64,000 nucleotides of DNA, from assembly GCF_039528175.1 (NCBI RefSeq), contig NZ_BAAALH010000001.1:372001-436000 (forward strand). Reading direction: 5' to 3'. Below the pieces are notes generated by a model, which had not been told where the DNA came from, made no database searches, and saw nothing but the letters and a program-made list of their open reading frames with translations. Numbering within the stretch: position 1 is the first letter of the stretch; each line of letters starts with the position of its first letter. This DNA comes from Citricoccus alkalitolerans. GTDB taxonomy: Bacteria; Actinomycetota; Actinomycetes; Actinomycetales; Micrococcaceae. Made by a program: the position numbers and the translations under genes. Shown here piece after piece: positions 43,142 to 51,274 of this stretch.

Positions 43142-44203
43142 ATGGCGTCAGCCACTGATCGCGAAAAGGCTCTGGAAGCCGCACTGGCCCAGATCGACAA
43201 GCAGTACGGCAAGGGATCCGTGATGCGTCTCGGGGACGAGGTCCGCGTCCCGATGGAGGTCATTCCCACCGGTTCCGTCGGATTGGACGTCGCCCTCGGC
43301 ATCGGCGGCCTGCCCCGCGGCCGTGTCGTGGAGATCTACGGTCCGGAATCCTCTGGTAAGACCACCGTCGCCCTGCACGCCGTGGCCAACGCACAACGCA
43401 ATGGCGGCATCGCAGCCTTCATTGACGCCGAGCACGCCCTGGACCCGGAATACGCCAAGAAGCTCGGCGTGGACACGGACGCCCTGTTGGTCTCGCAGCC
43501 GGACACCGGTGAGCAGGCCCTCGAGATCATGGACATGCTGATCGGCTCCGGCTCGCTGGACATCGTCGTCATCGACTCGGTGGCCGCGCTGGTGCCCCGC
43601 GCCGAGATCGAGGGCGAGATGGGTGACAGCCACGTAGGTCTGCAGGCCCGGTTGATGTCCCAGGCCCTGCGCAAGATCACCGGCCGCCTGGCCCAGAGCA
43701 AGACCACCGCCATCTTCATCAACCAGTTGCGTGAGAAGATCGGCGTGTTCTTCGGCAGCCCGGAGACCACCACCGGCGGCAAGGCCCTGAAGTTCTACGC
43801 CTCTGTCCGGATCGACGTGCGCCGGATCGAGACTCTGAAAGAGGGCGGCAACCCCGTCGGCAACCGCACCCGTGCCAAGATCGTCAAGAACAAGATGGCC
43901 CCGCCCTTCAAGCAGGCTGAGTTCGACATCATCTACGGTGAGGGCATCTCCCGCCCGGGCTCCCTGATCGACATGGGTGTGGACGAGGGCATCGTGAAGA
44001 AGTCCGGCGCCTGGTACACCTATGACGGCGACCAGCTGGGCCAGGGCAAGGAGAACTCCCGCCGCTTCCTCAAGGACAACCCAGACCTCGCCGACGAGAT
44101 CGAGACCCGCATCCTGGAGAAGCTCGGCATCGGCGTGTCTGCCGAGGACGAGTCCGCGGGTGAGCCGCAGCTGCGCGCCGTCTCGGGTCAATCCCCGGCC
44201 TGA
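43142..44203 (+). CDS. recA: Recombinase RecA
   Basis: DNA strand exchange protein and LexA/SOS coprotease. 353 residues: GKGSVMRLGD, Walker A GPESSGKTT (about 67-75), IDAEHALDPEYA, VIDSVAALVPRAEIEGEMGD, L2 region NQLREKIGVFFGSPETTTGG and the C-terminal acidic tail. No intein. AGGGG precedes the ATG. The stop shares one base with the recX start. Confidence 0.98.
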   Translation: MASATDREKALEAALAQIDKQYGKGSVMRLGDEVRVPMEVIPTGSVGLDVALGIGGLPRGRVVEIYGPESSGKTTVALHAVANAQRNGGIAAFIDAEHALDPEYAKKLGVDTDALLVSQPDTGEQALEIMDMLIGSGSLDIVVIDSVAALVPRAEIEGEMGDSHVGLQARLMSQALRKITGRLAQSKTTAIFINQLREKIGVFFGSPETTTGGKALKFYASVRIDVRRIETLKEGGNPVGNRTRAKIVKNKMAPPFKQAEFDIIYGEGISRPGSLIDMGVDEGIVKKSGAWYTYDGDQLGQGKENSRRFLKDNPDLADEIETRILEKLGIGVSAEDESAGEPQLRAVSGQSPA

Positions 44204-44793
44204 TGACTCGTCGCCACCTCCGTGCGGTACCGGACGTCCCCGAGCATCTCGCGGACGATCCGGAGCCGGCCGCCACGGAGGTGGCGCGTACCATCGTGCT
44301 GCGCCAGCTCGCCGCCTCCCCGAAGTCGCGGAAGCAGTTGGAGGAGAAGCTCTCCGAGCGGGATGTTCCCGAGGACGTGGCCGCCGCCGTGCTGGACCGC
44401 CTCGAGGATGTCCGGCTCGTGGATGACACCGCCTATGCGGAGAACTTCGTCCGCACCAGGCAACGCTCCAAAGGCCTCGCCCGCGGTGCCCTGCGCCGGG
44501 AGCTCCAGCAGAAAGGCGTCTCCGGGGAGGCCGCCGAACAGGCCCTTGAGACGATCAGTGAGGACGCCGAACGTGAGGCCGCCGTCGACCTCGTCCAGCG
44601 TAAGATCCGCGGGCGTCAGCTCCCGCACGGGGACTCGGCCGACGACCGAGCGGAGCGGGACAAGACGGTCCGGCGCCTGGCCGCCATGCTCGCCCGCAAG
44701 GGATACCCGCCCGGCATGGCCTTGGGCATCGTCAAAGACGTCCTGGGTGGCCTTGAGGACGAGGCGGATGCTTTCCCCCTGGACGACGACTAG
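44203..44793 (+). CDS. recX: Regulatory protein RecX
   Basis: Inhibitor of RecA filaments. 196 residues built of three-helix repeats: ATEVARTIVLRQLAASPKSRKQLEEKL, DVAAAVLDRLEDVRLVDDTAYAENFVRTRQ, KGLARGALRREL and RLAAMLARKGYPPGMALGIVKDVL. The ATG overlaps the recA stop (TGATG), the usual recA-recX coupling. Confidence 0.94.
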   Translation: MTRRHLRAVPDVPEHLADDPEPAATEVARTIVLRQLAASPKSRKQLEEKLSERDVPEDVAAAVLDRLEDVRLVDDTAYAENFVRTRQRSKGLARGALRRELQQKGVSGEAAEQALETISEDAEREAAVDLVQRKIRGRQLPHGDSADDRAERDKTVRRLAAMLARKGYPPGMALGIVKDVLGGLEDEADAFPLDDD

Positions 44794-44796
44794 AAT
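44791..44796 (+). promoter_or_regulatory. -10 box of miaB, leaderless start
   Basis: TAGAAT, which includes the recX stop codon, is six bases before GTG 44803. Confidence 0.45.
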
Positions 44797-44802
44797 ACTG
44801 CG

Positions 44803-46329
44803 GTGACTTCCACCCCCCGTCTCGATGAGCGCACGTACCAGGTCCGCACCTTCGGCTGCCAGATGAACGTGCACGATTCCGAGCGCATCTCCGGCCTGCT
44901 GGAGGACGCCGGTTACGCCCCCGTCGAGGGGACGACGGAACCCGATCTCGTCGTGTTCAACACCTGTGCCGTCCGGGAGAACGCGGACAACAAGCTCTAC
45001 GGGAACCTCGGCAACCTGCGCGCCGTCAAGGACAACCACCCCGGCATGCAGATCGCGGTCGGCGGATGCCTGGCCCAGAAGGACCAGAAGACCATCATCG
45101 ACAAGGCCCCGTGGGTCGACGTTGTGTTCGGCACCCACAACATCGGTTCGCTTCCCACCCTGTTGGAGCGGTCCCGCCACAACCAGCAGGCCGAGCTCGA
45201 GATCCTGGAATCGCTGGAGACCTTCCCCTCCACCCTGCCGACCAAGCGGGACTCCACCTACTCCGGGTGGGTCTCCATCTCGGTGGGCTGCAACAATACC
45301 TGCACCTTCTGCATCGTCCCGGCCCTGCGCGGCAAGGAGAAGGACCGCCGTCCCGATGAGATCCTCGCCGAGGTTCAGGCACTCGTGGATGCCGGCGCCG
45401 TGGAGGTGACCCTGCTCGGCCAGAACGTGAACACCTACGGCATCGAGTTCGGCGACCGCGGTGCCTTCGCGAAGCTGTTGCGCGCCTGCGGCTCGATCAA
45501 GGGACTGGAACGCGTCCGCTTCACCAGTCCCCATCCGGCTTCCTTCACCGACGACGTCATCGATGCCATGGCCGAGACACCCAACGTCATGCCGCAGTTG
45601 CACATGCCGCTGCAGTCCGGCTCGGACCGGATCCTCAAGGAGATGCGCCGCTCCTATCGGTCCAAGAAGTTCCTCGGCATCCTGGACAAGGTCCGGGAGA
45701 GGATCCCGCACGCCGCAGTGACCACGGACATCATCGTCGGATTCCCGGGGGAGACCGAGCAGGACTTCCAGGACACCCTGGACGTGGTGGAGGCTTCCCG
45801 TTTCTCCTCGGCCTTCACCTTCCAGTACTCCATCCGCCCGGGAACCCCCGCCGGGGAGATGGAGAACCAGGTCCCCAAGGCGGTCGTCCAGGAACGCTTC
45901 GAGCGCCTGACCGCCCTGCAGGACCGCATCAGCGCCGAAGAGACGGCGAAGCTCGTGGGCACCCGACAGGAACTGCTGGTGACGAACCACTCCGGCTCCA
46001 AGGACGCCGCGACCGGCCGGCTGGCCGGCCGTGCCCCGGACAACCGGCTCGTGCACTTCAGTGTCCCGGAGGGTGCCGAGGTCCCGCGGCCCGGTGATGT
46101 CGTCACGGTGACGGTGACGGAATCGCACCCCTACTTCCTGATCGCGGACCCCACAGCGGACGATCCGGAGGGCTACGTCCTGCGCCGGTCCCGCGCCGGT
46201 GACGCCTGGGACCTCGCCCAGGCAGCCTCCTGCGGTACGCCCTCACCCGGCGCGGGGGCGGCTGGTGCCGCGGGTGTCGCCGGCTCTGCCGGCGTCAGCC
46301 TGGGCATGCCCACCCTGCGCCCCGCATGA
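44803..46329 (+). CDS. miaB: tRNA-2-methylthio-N6-dimethylallyladenosine synthase
   Basis: Radical SAM enzyme adding the methylthio group to A37 of tRNAs after MiaA. 508 residues: N-terminal MTTase domain (TFGCQMNVHDSERI, NTCAVRENADNKLYG), radical SAM Cys163-x3-Cys167-x2-Cys170 in GCNNTCTFC, QNVNTYG, and a C-terminal TRAM domain. An unusual Ala/Gly/Pro-rich tail of about 30 residues (GAGAAGAAGVAGSAG) extends past the family end. GTG start without ribosome site. Overlaps miaA by four bases. Confidence 0.95.
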   Translation: MTSTPRLDERTYQVRTFGCQMNVHDSERISGLLEDAGYAPVEGTTEPDLVVFNTCAVRENADNKLYGNLGNLRAVKDNHPGMQIAVGGCLAQKDQKTIIDKAPWVDVVFGTHNIGSLPTLLERSRHNQQAELEILESLETFPSTLPTKRDSTYSGWVSISVGCNNTCTFCIVPALRGKEKDRRPDEILAEVQALVDAGAVEVTLLGQNVNTYGIEFGDRGAFAKLLRACGSIKGLERVRFTSPHPASFTDDVIDAMAETPNVMPQLHMPLQSGSDRILKEMRRSYRSKKFLGILDKVRERIPHAAVTTDIIVGFPGETEQDFQDTLDVVEASRFSSAFTFQYSIRPGTPAGEMENQVPKAVVQERFERLTALQDRISAEETAKLVGTRQELLVTNHSGSKDAATGRLAGRAPDNRLVHFSVPEGAEVPRPGDVVTVTVTESHPYFLIADPTADDPEGYVLRRSRAGDAWDLAQAASCGTPSPGAGAAGAAGVAGSAGVSLGMPTLRPA

Positions 46330-47258
46330 CCGACGCCGGCCGCGCGCCGATCGTCGCCGTCGTCGGGCCCACAGGCACCGGGAAGTCCGAACTGGCCCTG
46401 GACCTGGCCGAACGGCTGGGTGGGGAGATCGTCAACAGCGACGCCCTGCAGTTCTACCGCGGCATGGACATCGGCACGGCCAAGCTCCCGATCTCTGAAC
46501 GGCGGGGGATACCCCACCACCTGCTGGACGTGCTCGACGTGGCCGAGGAGGCCTCGGTGGCTCGTTTCCAGTCCGAGGCACGGTCCGTGATCGCCGACAT
46601 CCGGACTCGGGGCCTCGTGCCGGTACTCGTCGGAGGCTCCGGGCTGTACGTGCGGGCCGCACTGGACGAACTGGAGTTCCCCCCGACAGACGCGGACATC
46701 CGGGCGCGGATCGAGTCCGAGGGCCGGCGAATCGGCCTGGAGGGCCTGCGGAACCGGTTGCAAGCAGTGGATCCGGAAAGCGCGGCACGCCTGGGGGATG
46801 CCCGGCGGATGGTACGCGCCCTGGAGGTCTTCGAGCTCACCGGACGCACGTTTGCCTCGTTCATGCCCCAACGGACCTACCTGCGGCCGACGGTGCAGGT
46901 GGGACTGGACCTGGACCGGCCCCGATTGCATGAGCGGCTGCACGCCCGCGTGGCCGCCATGGCCGCGGCCGGCCTGCTGGACGAGGTCCGGACCCTGGAC
47001 GCCCTCGGACTGCGGCAGGGCAGGACGGCCTCCCGGGCGATCGGCTACGCGCAGTTCCTCGCCGTCCTGGACGGTGAAGCGGACACGTCTTGGGCCATCG
47101 AGGACACCGCCACGGCGACCCGCCGCTTCGCCCGCCGCCAGATCACCTGGTTCCGGGCGGATCCGCGCGTCACGTGGTTCGATCCCACGCGCCCCGGCCT
47201 GCTCGAGGATGTCCTGGGCCACCTGGCCCGGTCAACGGGGCCGCAGGCCGCCACCTAG
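46326..47258 (+). CDS. miaA: tRNA dimethylallyltransferase
   Basis: Transfers dimethylallyl to A37, the step before MiaB; uses DMAPP from the MEP pathway whose genes lie upstream. 310 residues: P-loop VGPTGTGKSELALDLAE, NSDALQFYRGMDIGTAK, HHLLDVLD, GGSGLYVRAALD and TRRFARRQITWFRADP. ATG overlaps the miaB stop (ATGA). Confidence 0.96.
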   Translation: MTDAGRAPIVAVVGPTGTGKSELALDLAERLGGEIVNSDALQFYRGMDIGTAKLPISERRGIPHHLLDVLDVAEEASVARFQSEARSVIADIRTRGLVPVLVGGSGLYVRAALDELEFPPTDADIRARIESEGRRIGLEGLRNRLQAVDPESAARLGDARRMVRALEVFELTGRTFASFMPQRTYLRPTVQVGLDLDRPRLHERLHARVAAMAAAGLLDEVRTLDALGLRQGRTASRAIGYAQFLAVLDGEADTSWAIEDTATATRRFARRQITWFRADPRVTWFDPTRPGLLEDVLGHLARSTGPQAAT

Positions 47259-47261
47259 ACT
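47256..47261 (+). promoter_or_regulatory. -10 box of dapF, leaderless start
   Basis: TAGACT, overlapping the miaA stop, is six bases before ATG 47268. Confidence 0.5.
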
Positions 47262-47267
47262 GGGGTC

Positions 47268-48224
47268 ATGACCCTGCCGATAGCCCAGGACCCCGACCGC
47301 CTGCGGACCGCCCTTGACCAATTGGCCGGGCTGGCCTTCACGAAGGGGCATGGCACCGGAAACGACTTCATCCTCGTCCCCGACCTCAGCGGGGAGACCG
47401 AACTCGCGCCGGACCACGTGGAGGCCCTCTGCGACCGCCACTTCGGAGTTGGCGCCGACGGGCTGATCCGCGTGGTCGAGTCCACGCACCTCATCGAGGG
47501 GCGGGATCTGCTGGAGCACCACCCCGAGGCCACCTGGTTCATGGACTACCGCAATGCCGACGGCTCCGTCTCCGAGATGTGCGGCAACGGGGTGCGCGTC
47601 TTCGTGCACTATCTCGCCACCCGCGGCCTGGTGGACTTGGAGATCGGGCAGCAGGTCCGGATCGGCACTCGCGCCGGCGTCCGCACGGTCACCCGGATCG
47701 GCGAGGAACACTACTCGACCGACATGGGTCCGTGGAGCTACATCGACCCCGAACTGGCCGAGGAGCGGGCCTCGGACTCCCTGGTGCTCGCCGCCGGGCT
47801 GGCTGACCCCCGCCCGGCCCTGAGTATCTCGATGGGCAACCCGCACACTGTCGTCGCGCTGGCCGAGGACGCGGATCTGGCGGATCTGGACCTGGCGAGG
47901 CAGCCCAACGTGGAACCGCTCCCGCCGAACGGCACCAATGTGGAGTTCGTGGTGGCAGCGGACCCGCTCTTCCTGAACGGCGTCGGCCGACTGGACCTAC
48001 GCGTCCACGAGCGGGGAGTCGGGGAGACTCTCTCCTGTGGCACGGGGGCCTGCGCCGCTGCCACGGCCGTCCGCATCTGGGCCGGAGACCGTGACGCCCT
48101 CACTTGGGAGGTCGGCGTCCCGGGCGGCGTTGTGGGTGTCGAGTTCATTCCCCAGGCCGACGGCACCGAACGCGTCATCCTGTCCGGGCCCGCCACACTC
48201 GTCTCCGACGGAACGGTGGCTTGA
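47268..48224 (+). CDS. dapF: Diaminopimelate epimerase
   Basis: PLP-independent epimerase producing meso-DAP for peptidoglycan and lysine. 318 residues with FTKGHGTGNDFILV, ADGLIRV, the first catalytic Cys105 in EMCGNGVRVF, GNPHTV, and the second Cys257 in ETLSCGTGACAAA. Some 25 residues precede the fold. It follows miaA as in mycobacteria. Convergent with the lipoprotein gene, 14 bases apart. Confidence 0.96.
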   Translation: MTLPIAQDPDRLRTALDQLAGLAFTKGHGTGNDFILVPDLSGETELAPDHVEALCDRHFGVGADGLIRVVESTHLIEGRDLLEHHPEATWFMDYRNADGSVSEMCGNGVRVFVHYLATRGLVDLEIGQQVRIGTRAGVRTVTRIGEEHYSTDMGPWSYIDPELAEERASDSLVLAAGLADPRPALSISMGNPHTVVALAEDADLADLDLARQPNVEPLPPNGTNVEFVVAADPLFLNGVGRLDLRVHERGVGETLSCGTGACAAATAVRIWAGDRDALTWEVGVPGGVVGVEFIPQADGTERVILSGPATLVSDGTVA

Positions 48225-48238
48225 TGACACTCGGCCCG

Positions 48239-48715
48239 TCACCTCGGACGTGAAGCGCCCATCGGATACTCGTACACCGCCAACGGGTCGTCCGGGAACT
48301 GCACTCGAATGACACCCTGCGCTCCGAGCCCGTCGGGGACCGGCAGTTCCCACGTCTGTGGCGCGAGATCCTCCGTGCACGTCCGTGAGCCCTCCTCGGT
48401 GCTGATGGTGACACGGTAGGCCGCATCGGGATCGAGCGAGCGTTCCATGACGCGGGGAAAGCAGTCGACCGTCGAACTGCCGAACGTGGTGACCTCGAGG
48501 GTGTCGGCCGATTTCCATTCCAGGAAGGGGGCGTAGGCGTCGTCCGCGGCGAGGGTGTACAGAGAATCCACGGTGGATGCGGTGGGGTCAACGTGGACGG
48601 TCGCCGCTGATCTGGGTGCCGTCGCGTCCTCGGTACTCTCCTGACACCCCACCAGGGCGAGTGTCCCCGCGGCCAACACGGTGCCTATCGCCCATCCTCT
48701 GCCAGTCCTCGTCAT
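48239..48715 (-). CDS. Secreted lipoprotein of unknown function
   Basis: 158 residues with an N-terminal lipoprotein signal MTRTGRGWAIGTVLAAGTLA and lipobox LVGC (Cys24). The mature part has two Cys (VDCFPRVM, RTCTEDL) and mostly beta character. ATG 48715 overlaps the stop of the methyltransferase gene upstream (ATGA), so the two are coupled. No family recognised. Confidence 0.82.
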   Translation of the reverse strand: MTRTGRGWAIGTVLAAGTLALVGCQESTEDATAPRSAATVHVDPTASTVDSLYTLAADDAYAPFLEWKSADTLEVTTFGSSTVDCFPRVMERSLDPDAAYRVTISTEEGSRTCTEDLAPQTWELPVPDGLGAQGVIRVQFPDDPLAVYEYPMGASRPR

Positions 48716-49341
48716 CCCGTCAGTATGCGGCGGACCTGGAGGATCCGGAAGCCCTTCTCGGTGCCGAAGCGTGACGCTGTGAATTGCCCCGGGGACCGTT
48801 CGTCCAGGGCCGCGGCCATCCACGGCAGCAGTGAATCGGCGCCGAGGTTCTTCTGCACCACCAACAGGGCCTGGCCTCCGGGAGCCAGCCGCGGCAGCCA
48901 CTGCAACAGGATCGAGTGCAGTGCCTCCTTGCCCACCCGGATCGGCGGATTGGACCAGATCAGGTCAAAGGTCCGCCCGGCAGGGACCTCGTCCGGCCGG
49001 TAGACGGAGACGTTCTCCAGGCCGAGGGCGGCGGCATTGTCCCGGCACAGCTGCGCGGCCCGGTCATTGACCTCCACCCCCGTGATCTGGGCCCCGGGGC
49101 TGGACAGCCCCAGCGTGAGGGTGAGAGGCCCCCATCCGGTGCCGATGTCCAGGAAGGAGCCCGACGACGGCGGGTCCGGGACCGTCCGCAGCATCGCCGC
49201 GGTGCCCTTGTCCAGGGCGTCGGGGGAGAAGATGCCGCCCGCCGTCTCGACGGTGACGTCCCGGCCGGCCAAGGTGACGCTGAGCCGGCGTCGTTGTTCG
49301 GGGCCGACCGGCTCAGCGGAGAAGTAGTGTGCGGAATCCAT
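48712..49341 (-). CDS. RsmC-like methyltransferase
   Basis: 209-residue class I methyltransferase of the RsmC/RlmG type, which modify guanines of rRNA. Seen: HYFSAEPVGPEQRRRLSV, GIFSPDALDKGTAAML, SAM motif FLDIGTGWGPLTLTLGL, and the catalytic NPP motif in LIWSNPPIRVGKEALHSIL. ATG 49341 is preceded in frame by GTG 49344. Single-domain form, unlike duplicated E. coli RsmC. Divergent from hflX. Confidence 0.88.
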   Translation of the reverse strand: MDSAHYFSAEPVGPEQRRRLSVTLAGRDVTVETAGGIFSPDALDKGTAAMLRTVPDPPSSGSFLDIGTGWGPLTLTLGLSSPGAQITGVEVNDRAAQLCRDNAAALGLENVSVYRPDEVPAGRTFDLIWSNPPIRVGKEALHSILLQWLPRLAPGGQALLVVQKNLGADSLLPWMAAALDERSPGQFTASRFGTEKGFRILQVRRILTG

Positions 49342-49344
49342 CAC

Positions 49345-49690
49345 GGCCGATGCTACCTCTGCTTGACAGCGCCCCTATACTGGATGGCATGTGGATTTAC
49401 CTGCGTTGAGCCTGATGTGTCCTTGTGGCACCGACGCTCCGGACCCTGACCTCCCCGCTGTGCAGCGGGTCGAGGCACCGTCCGTGATGGCACCCACTTT
49501 TTCCTGAGCCTGCGTGACCCGACTGTCCGGGTCCTGGTCTGCCGTGATTCCTCGCGCCGACCCCACGCCGGCACGACCCGTGAAGGAGGCCCTGGTGGCC
49601 CCGAGAACCCCCATCCACAGCGGCGACCCGAACACCCTCGGCGTCCCCGCCAGCGACTACCCTAGAGACCACACCTCTTCCAAGGAGACC
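49345..49690 (+). promoter_or_regulatory. hflX leader region with two -10 boxes and a six-codon ORF
   Basis: 346 bases without a long gene. TATACT (49376-49381) is followed seven bases later by ATG 49389, opening the six-codon frame MWIYLR and a stop. A hairpin CCCGCT/AGCGGG (49454-49469) and a T-run (49498-49502) follow. A second -10 box TACCCT (49658-49663) lies nearer hflX. The first transcript would carry a leader of about 300 nt. Confidence 0.4.
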
Positions 49691-51274
49691 ATGACCGAGA
49701 CCACCCCGCAGGGGAACGACCAGCCCGCGAACGAGCAGCACGGGAACGAGTCCGAGATCCGTGATGTGATCGACCGGATCCTCGCGGCTGATGCTGCCAG
49801 TGCCGCCAAAAACGCTTCCGAACAGGGCCGAGCGCTCGCGCTGTCCGAGGGCGGGGACGGGCACACCGAGGCGGACGGCGAGCAGTTCGATCTGGCTGAA
49901 CGTCAGGCCCTGCGGCGCGTCAGCGGACTGTCCACCGAGCTCGAGGACATGAGCGAGGTCGAATACCGCCAGCTGCGCCTGGAACGGGTCGTCCTCGCCG
50001 GACTCTGGTCCGAGGGGACCGCGGAGGACGCAGAGAACTCCCTGCGCGAGCTCGCGGCCCTGGCCGAGACCGCTGGGTCCGAGGTCCTGGACGGTCTGAT
50101 CCAGCGCCGGCACCTGCCGGATCCGGCCACCTTCCTGGGCAAGGGCAAGGCCGAGGAGCTGCGCGGCATCGTGGCGATGACTGGTGCGGACACCGTCGTC
50201 GTGGACTCGGAACTGGCTCCCTCTCAGCGCCGTGCCCTGGAGGACATCGTCCGCGTCAAGGTCATCGACCGCACGGCGCTGATCCTGGACATCTTCGCCC
50301 AGCACGCCCAGTCCCGTGAGGGCCGCGCCCAAGTGGAGCTGGCGCAGCTCGAGTATCTGTTGCCGCGCCTGCGCGGTTGGGGTGAGTCCATGTCCCGCCA
50401 GGCCGGTGGCCGTGCCGCCGGCGGTGAGGGCATCGGCTCCCGCGGTCCCGGCGAGACGAAGATCGAACTGGATCGCCGCCGTATCCGCACCCGCATGGCC
50501 AAGCTGCGCCGGGAGATCGCCGCGATGAAGCCGGCGCGCGAGACCAAGCGGGCCAACCGGCGACGCAATCGGGTACCTTCCGTGGCGATCGCCGGGTACA
50601 CGAACGCCGGCAAGTCCTCCCTGCTCAACCGCCTCACGCATGCCGGCGTCCTCGTGGAGAACGCACTGTTCGCCACCCTGGATCCGACCGTGCGTAAGTC
50701 AGTCACCCCGGACGGCATCGGCTACACGCTCTCGGACACGGTCGGCTTCGTCCGTTCGTTGCCGACACAGCTGGTCGAGGCCTTCCGCTCCACCCTGGAG
50801 GAGGTGGCCGATGCTGACGTGATCCTGCACGTCGTTGACGTCTCGCACCCGGATCCCGAGGGGCAAATCGCCGCCGTGCGAGCCGTGCTGGCCGAAGTGG
50901 AAGCCCGGCAGGTCCCGGAGATCATTGTGCTGAACAAGGCCGACGCCGCGGACCCGGTGGTGGTGGCCCGGTTGCGCCAGAGGGAACCGCGGTCAGTGGT
51001 CGTCTCCGCCAGGACCGGGGAGGGGATCGAAGAACTCGAGCGCGCTGTCTCGGACGCGATCCCGCGCCCGAACGTGGCCCTGGATCTGCTGATCCCGTTC
51101 ACCGACGGGGACGTGGTCTCGCGCCTGCACTCGCCGGACGCGGACATCATCTCGGAGACCTACGAGGCCGAGGGAACGCGGCTGAGGGTGCTGGTCCGCG
51201 AGGACATCGCCGACGACCTGCGCCGTTTCGCCGCCGAGGGGTCCGAGGACGGTCAGGAGCGCGCCGGAGCATGA
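49691..51274 (+). CDS. hflX: GTPase HflX
   Basis: Ribosome-splitting GTPase active under heat or antibiotic stress. 527 residues: a variable N-terminal extension of about 90, the HflX N-domain (FLGKGKAEELRGIV, DSELAPSQRRALEDIVRVKVIDRTALILDIFAQHA), GSRGPGETKIELDRRRI, and the G domain with AGYTNAGKSSLLN (about 300), DTVGFVRSLP and NKAD. ATG 49691 with AAGGAG just upstream is preferred to distant earlier starts. Overlaps dinG (ATGA). Confidence 0.94.
   Translation: MTETTPQGNDQPANEQHGNESEIRDVIDRILAADAASAAKNASEQGRALALSEGGDGHTEADGEQFDLAERQALRRVSGLSTELEDMSEVEYRQLRLERVVLAGLWSEGTAEDAENSLRELAALAETAGSEVLDGLIQRRHLPDPATFLGKGKAEELRGIVAMTGADTVVVDSELAPSQRRALEDIVRVKVIDRTALILDIFAQHAQSREGRAQVELAQLEYLLPRLRGWGESMSRQAGGRAAGGEGIGSRGPGETKIELDRRRIRTRMAKLRREIAAMKPARETKRANRRRNRVPSVAIAGYTNAGKSSLLNRLTHAGVLVENALFATLDPTVRKSVTPDGIGYTLSDTVGFVRSLPTQLVEAFRSTLEEVADADVILHVVDVSHPDPEGQIAAVRAVLAEVEARQVPEIIVLNKADAADPVVVARLRQREPRSVVVSARTGEGIEELERAVSDAIPRPNVALDLLIPFTDGDVVSRLHSPDADIISETYEAEGTRLRVLVREDIADDLRRFAAEGSEDGQERAGA

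Noticed and set aside
49363..49381. TTGACA and TATACT as a -35/-10 pair before hflX
   Set aside because: Only seven bases separate them, far from the 16-18 needed; TATACT may act alone.
49415..49507. 30-codon frame beginning MCPCGTDAPD in the hflX leader
   Set aside because: No ribosome site or -10 at suitable spacing and weak coding bias; the nearby mini-ORF at 49389 is better placed.
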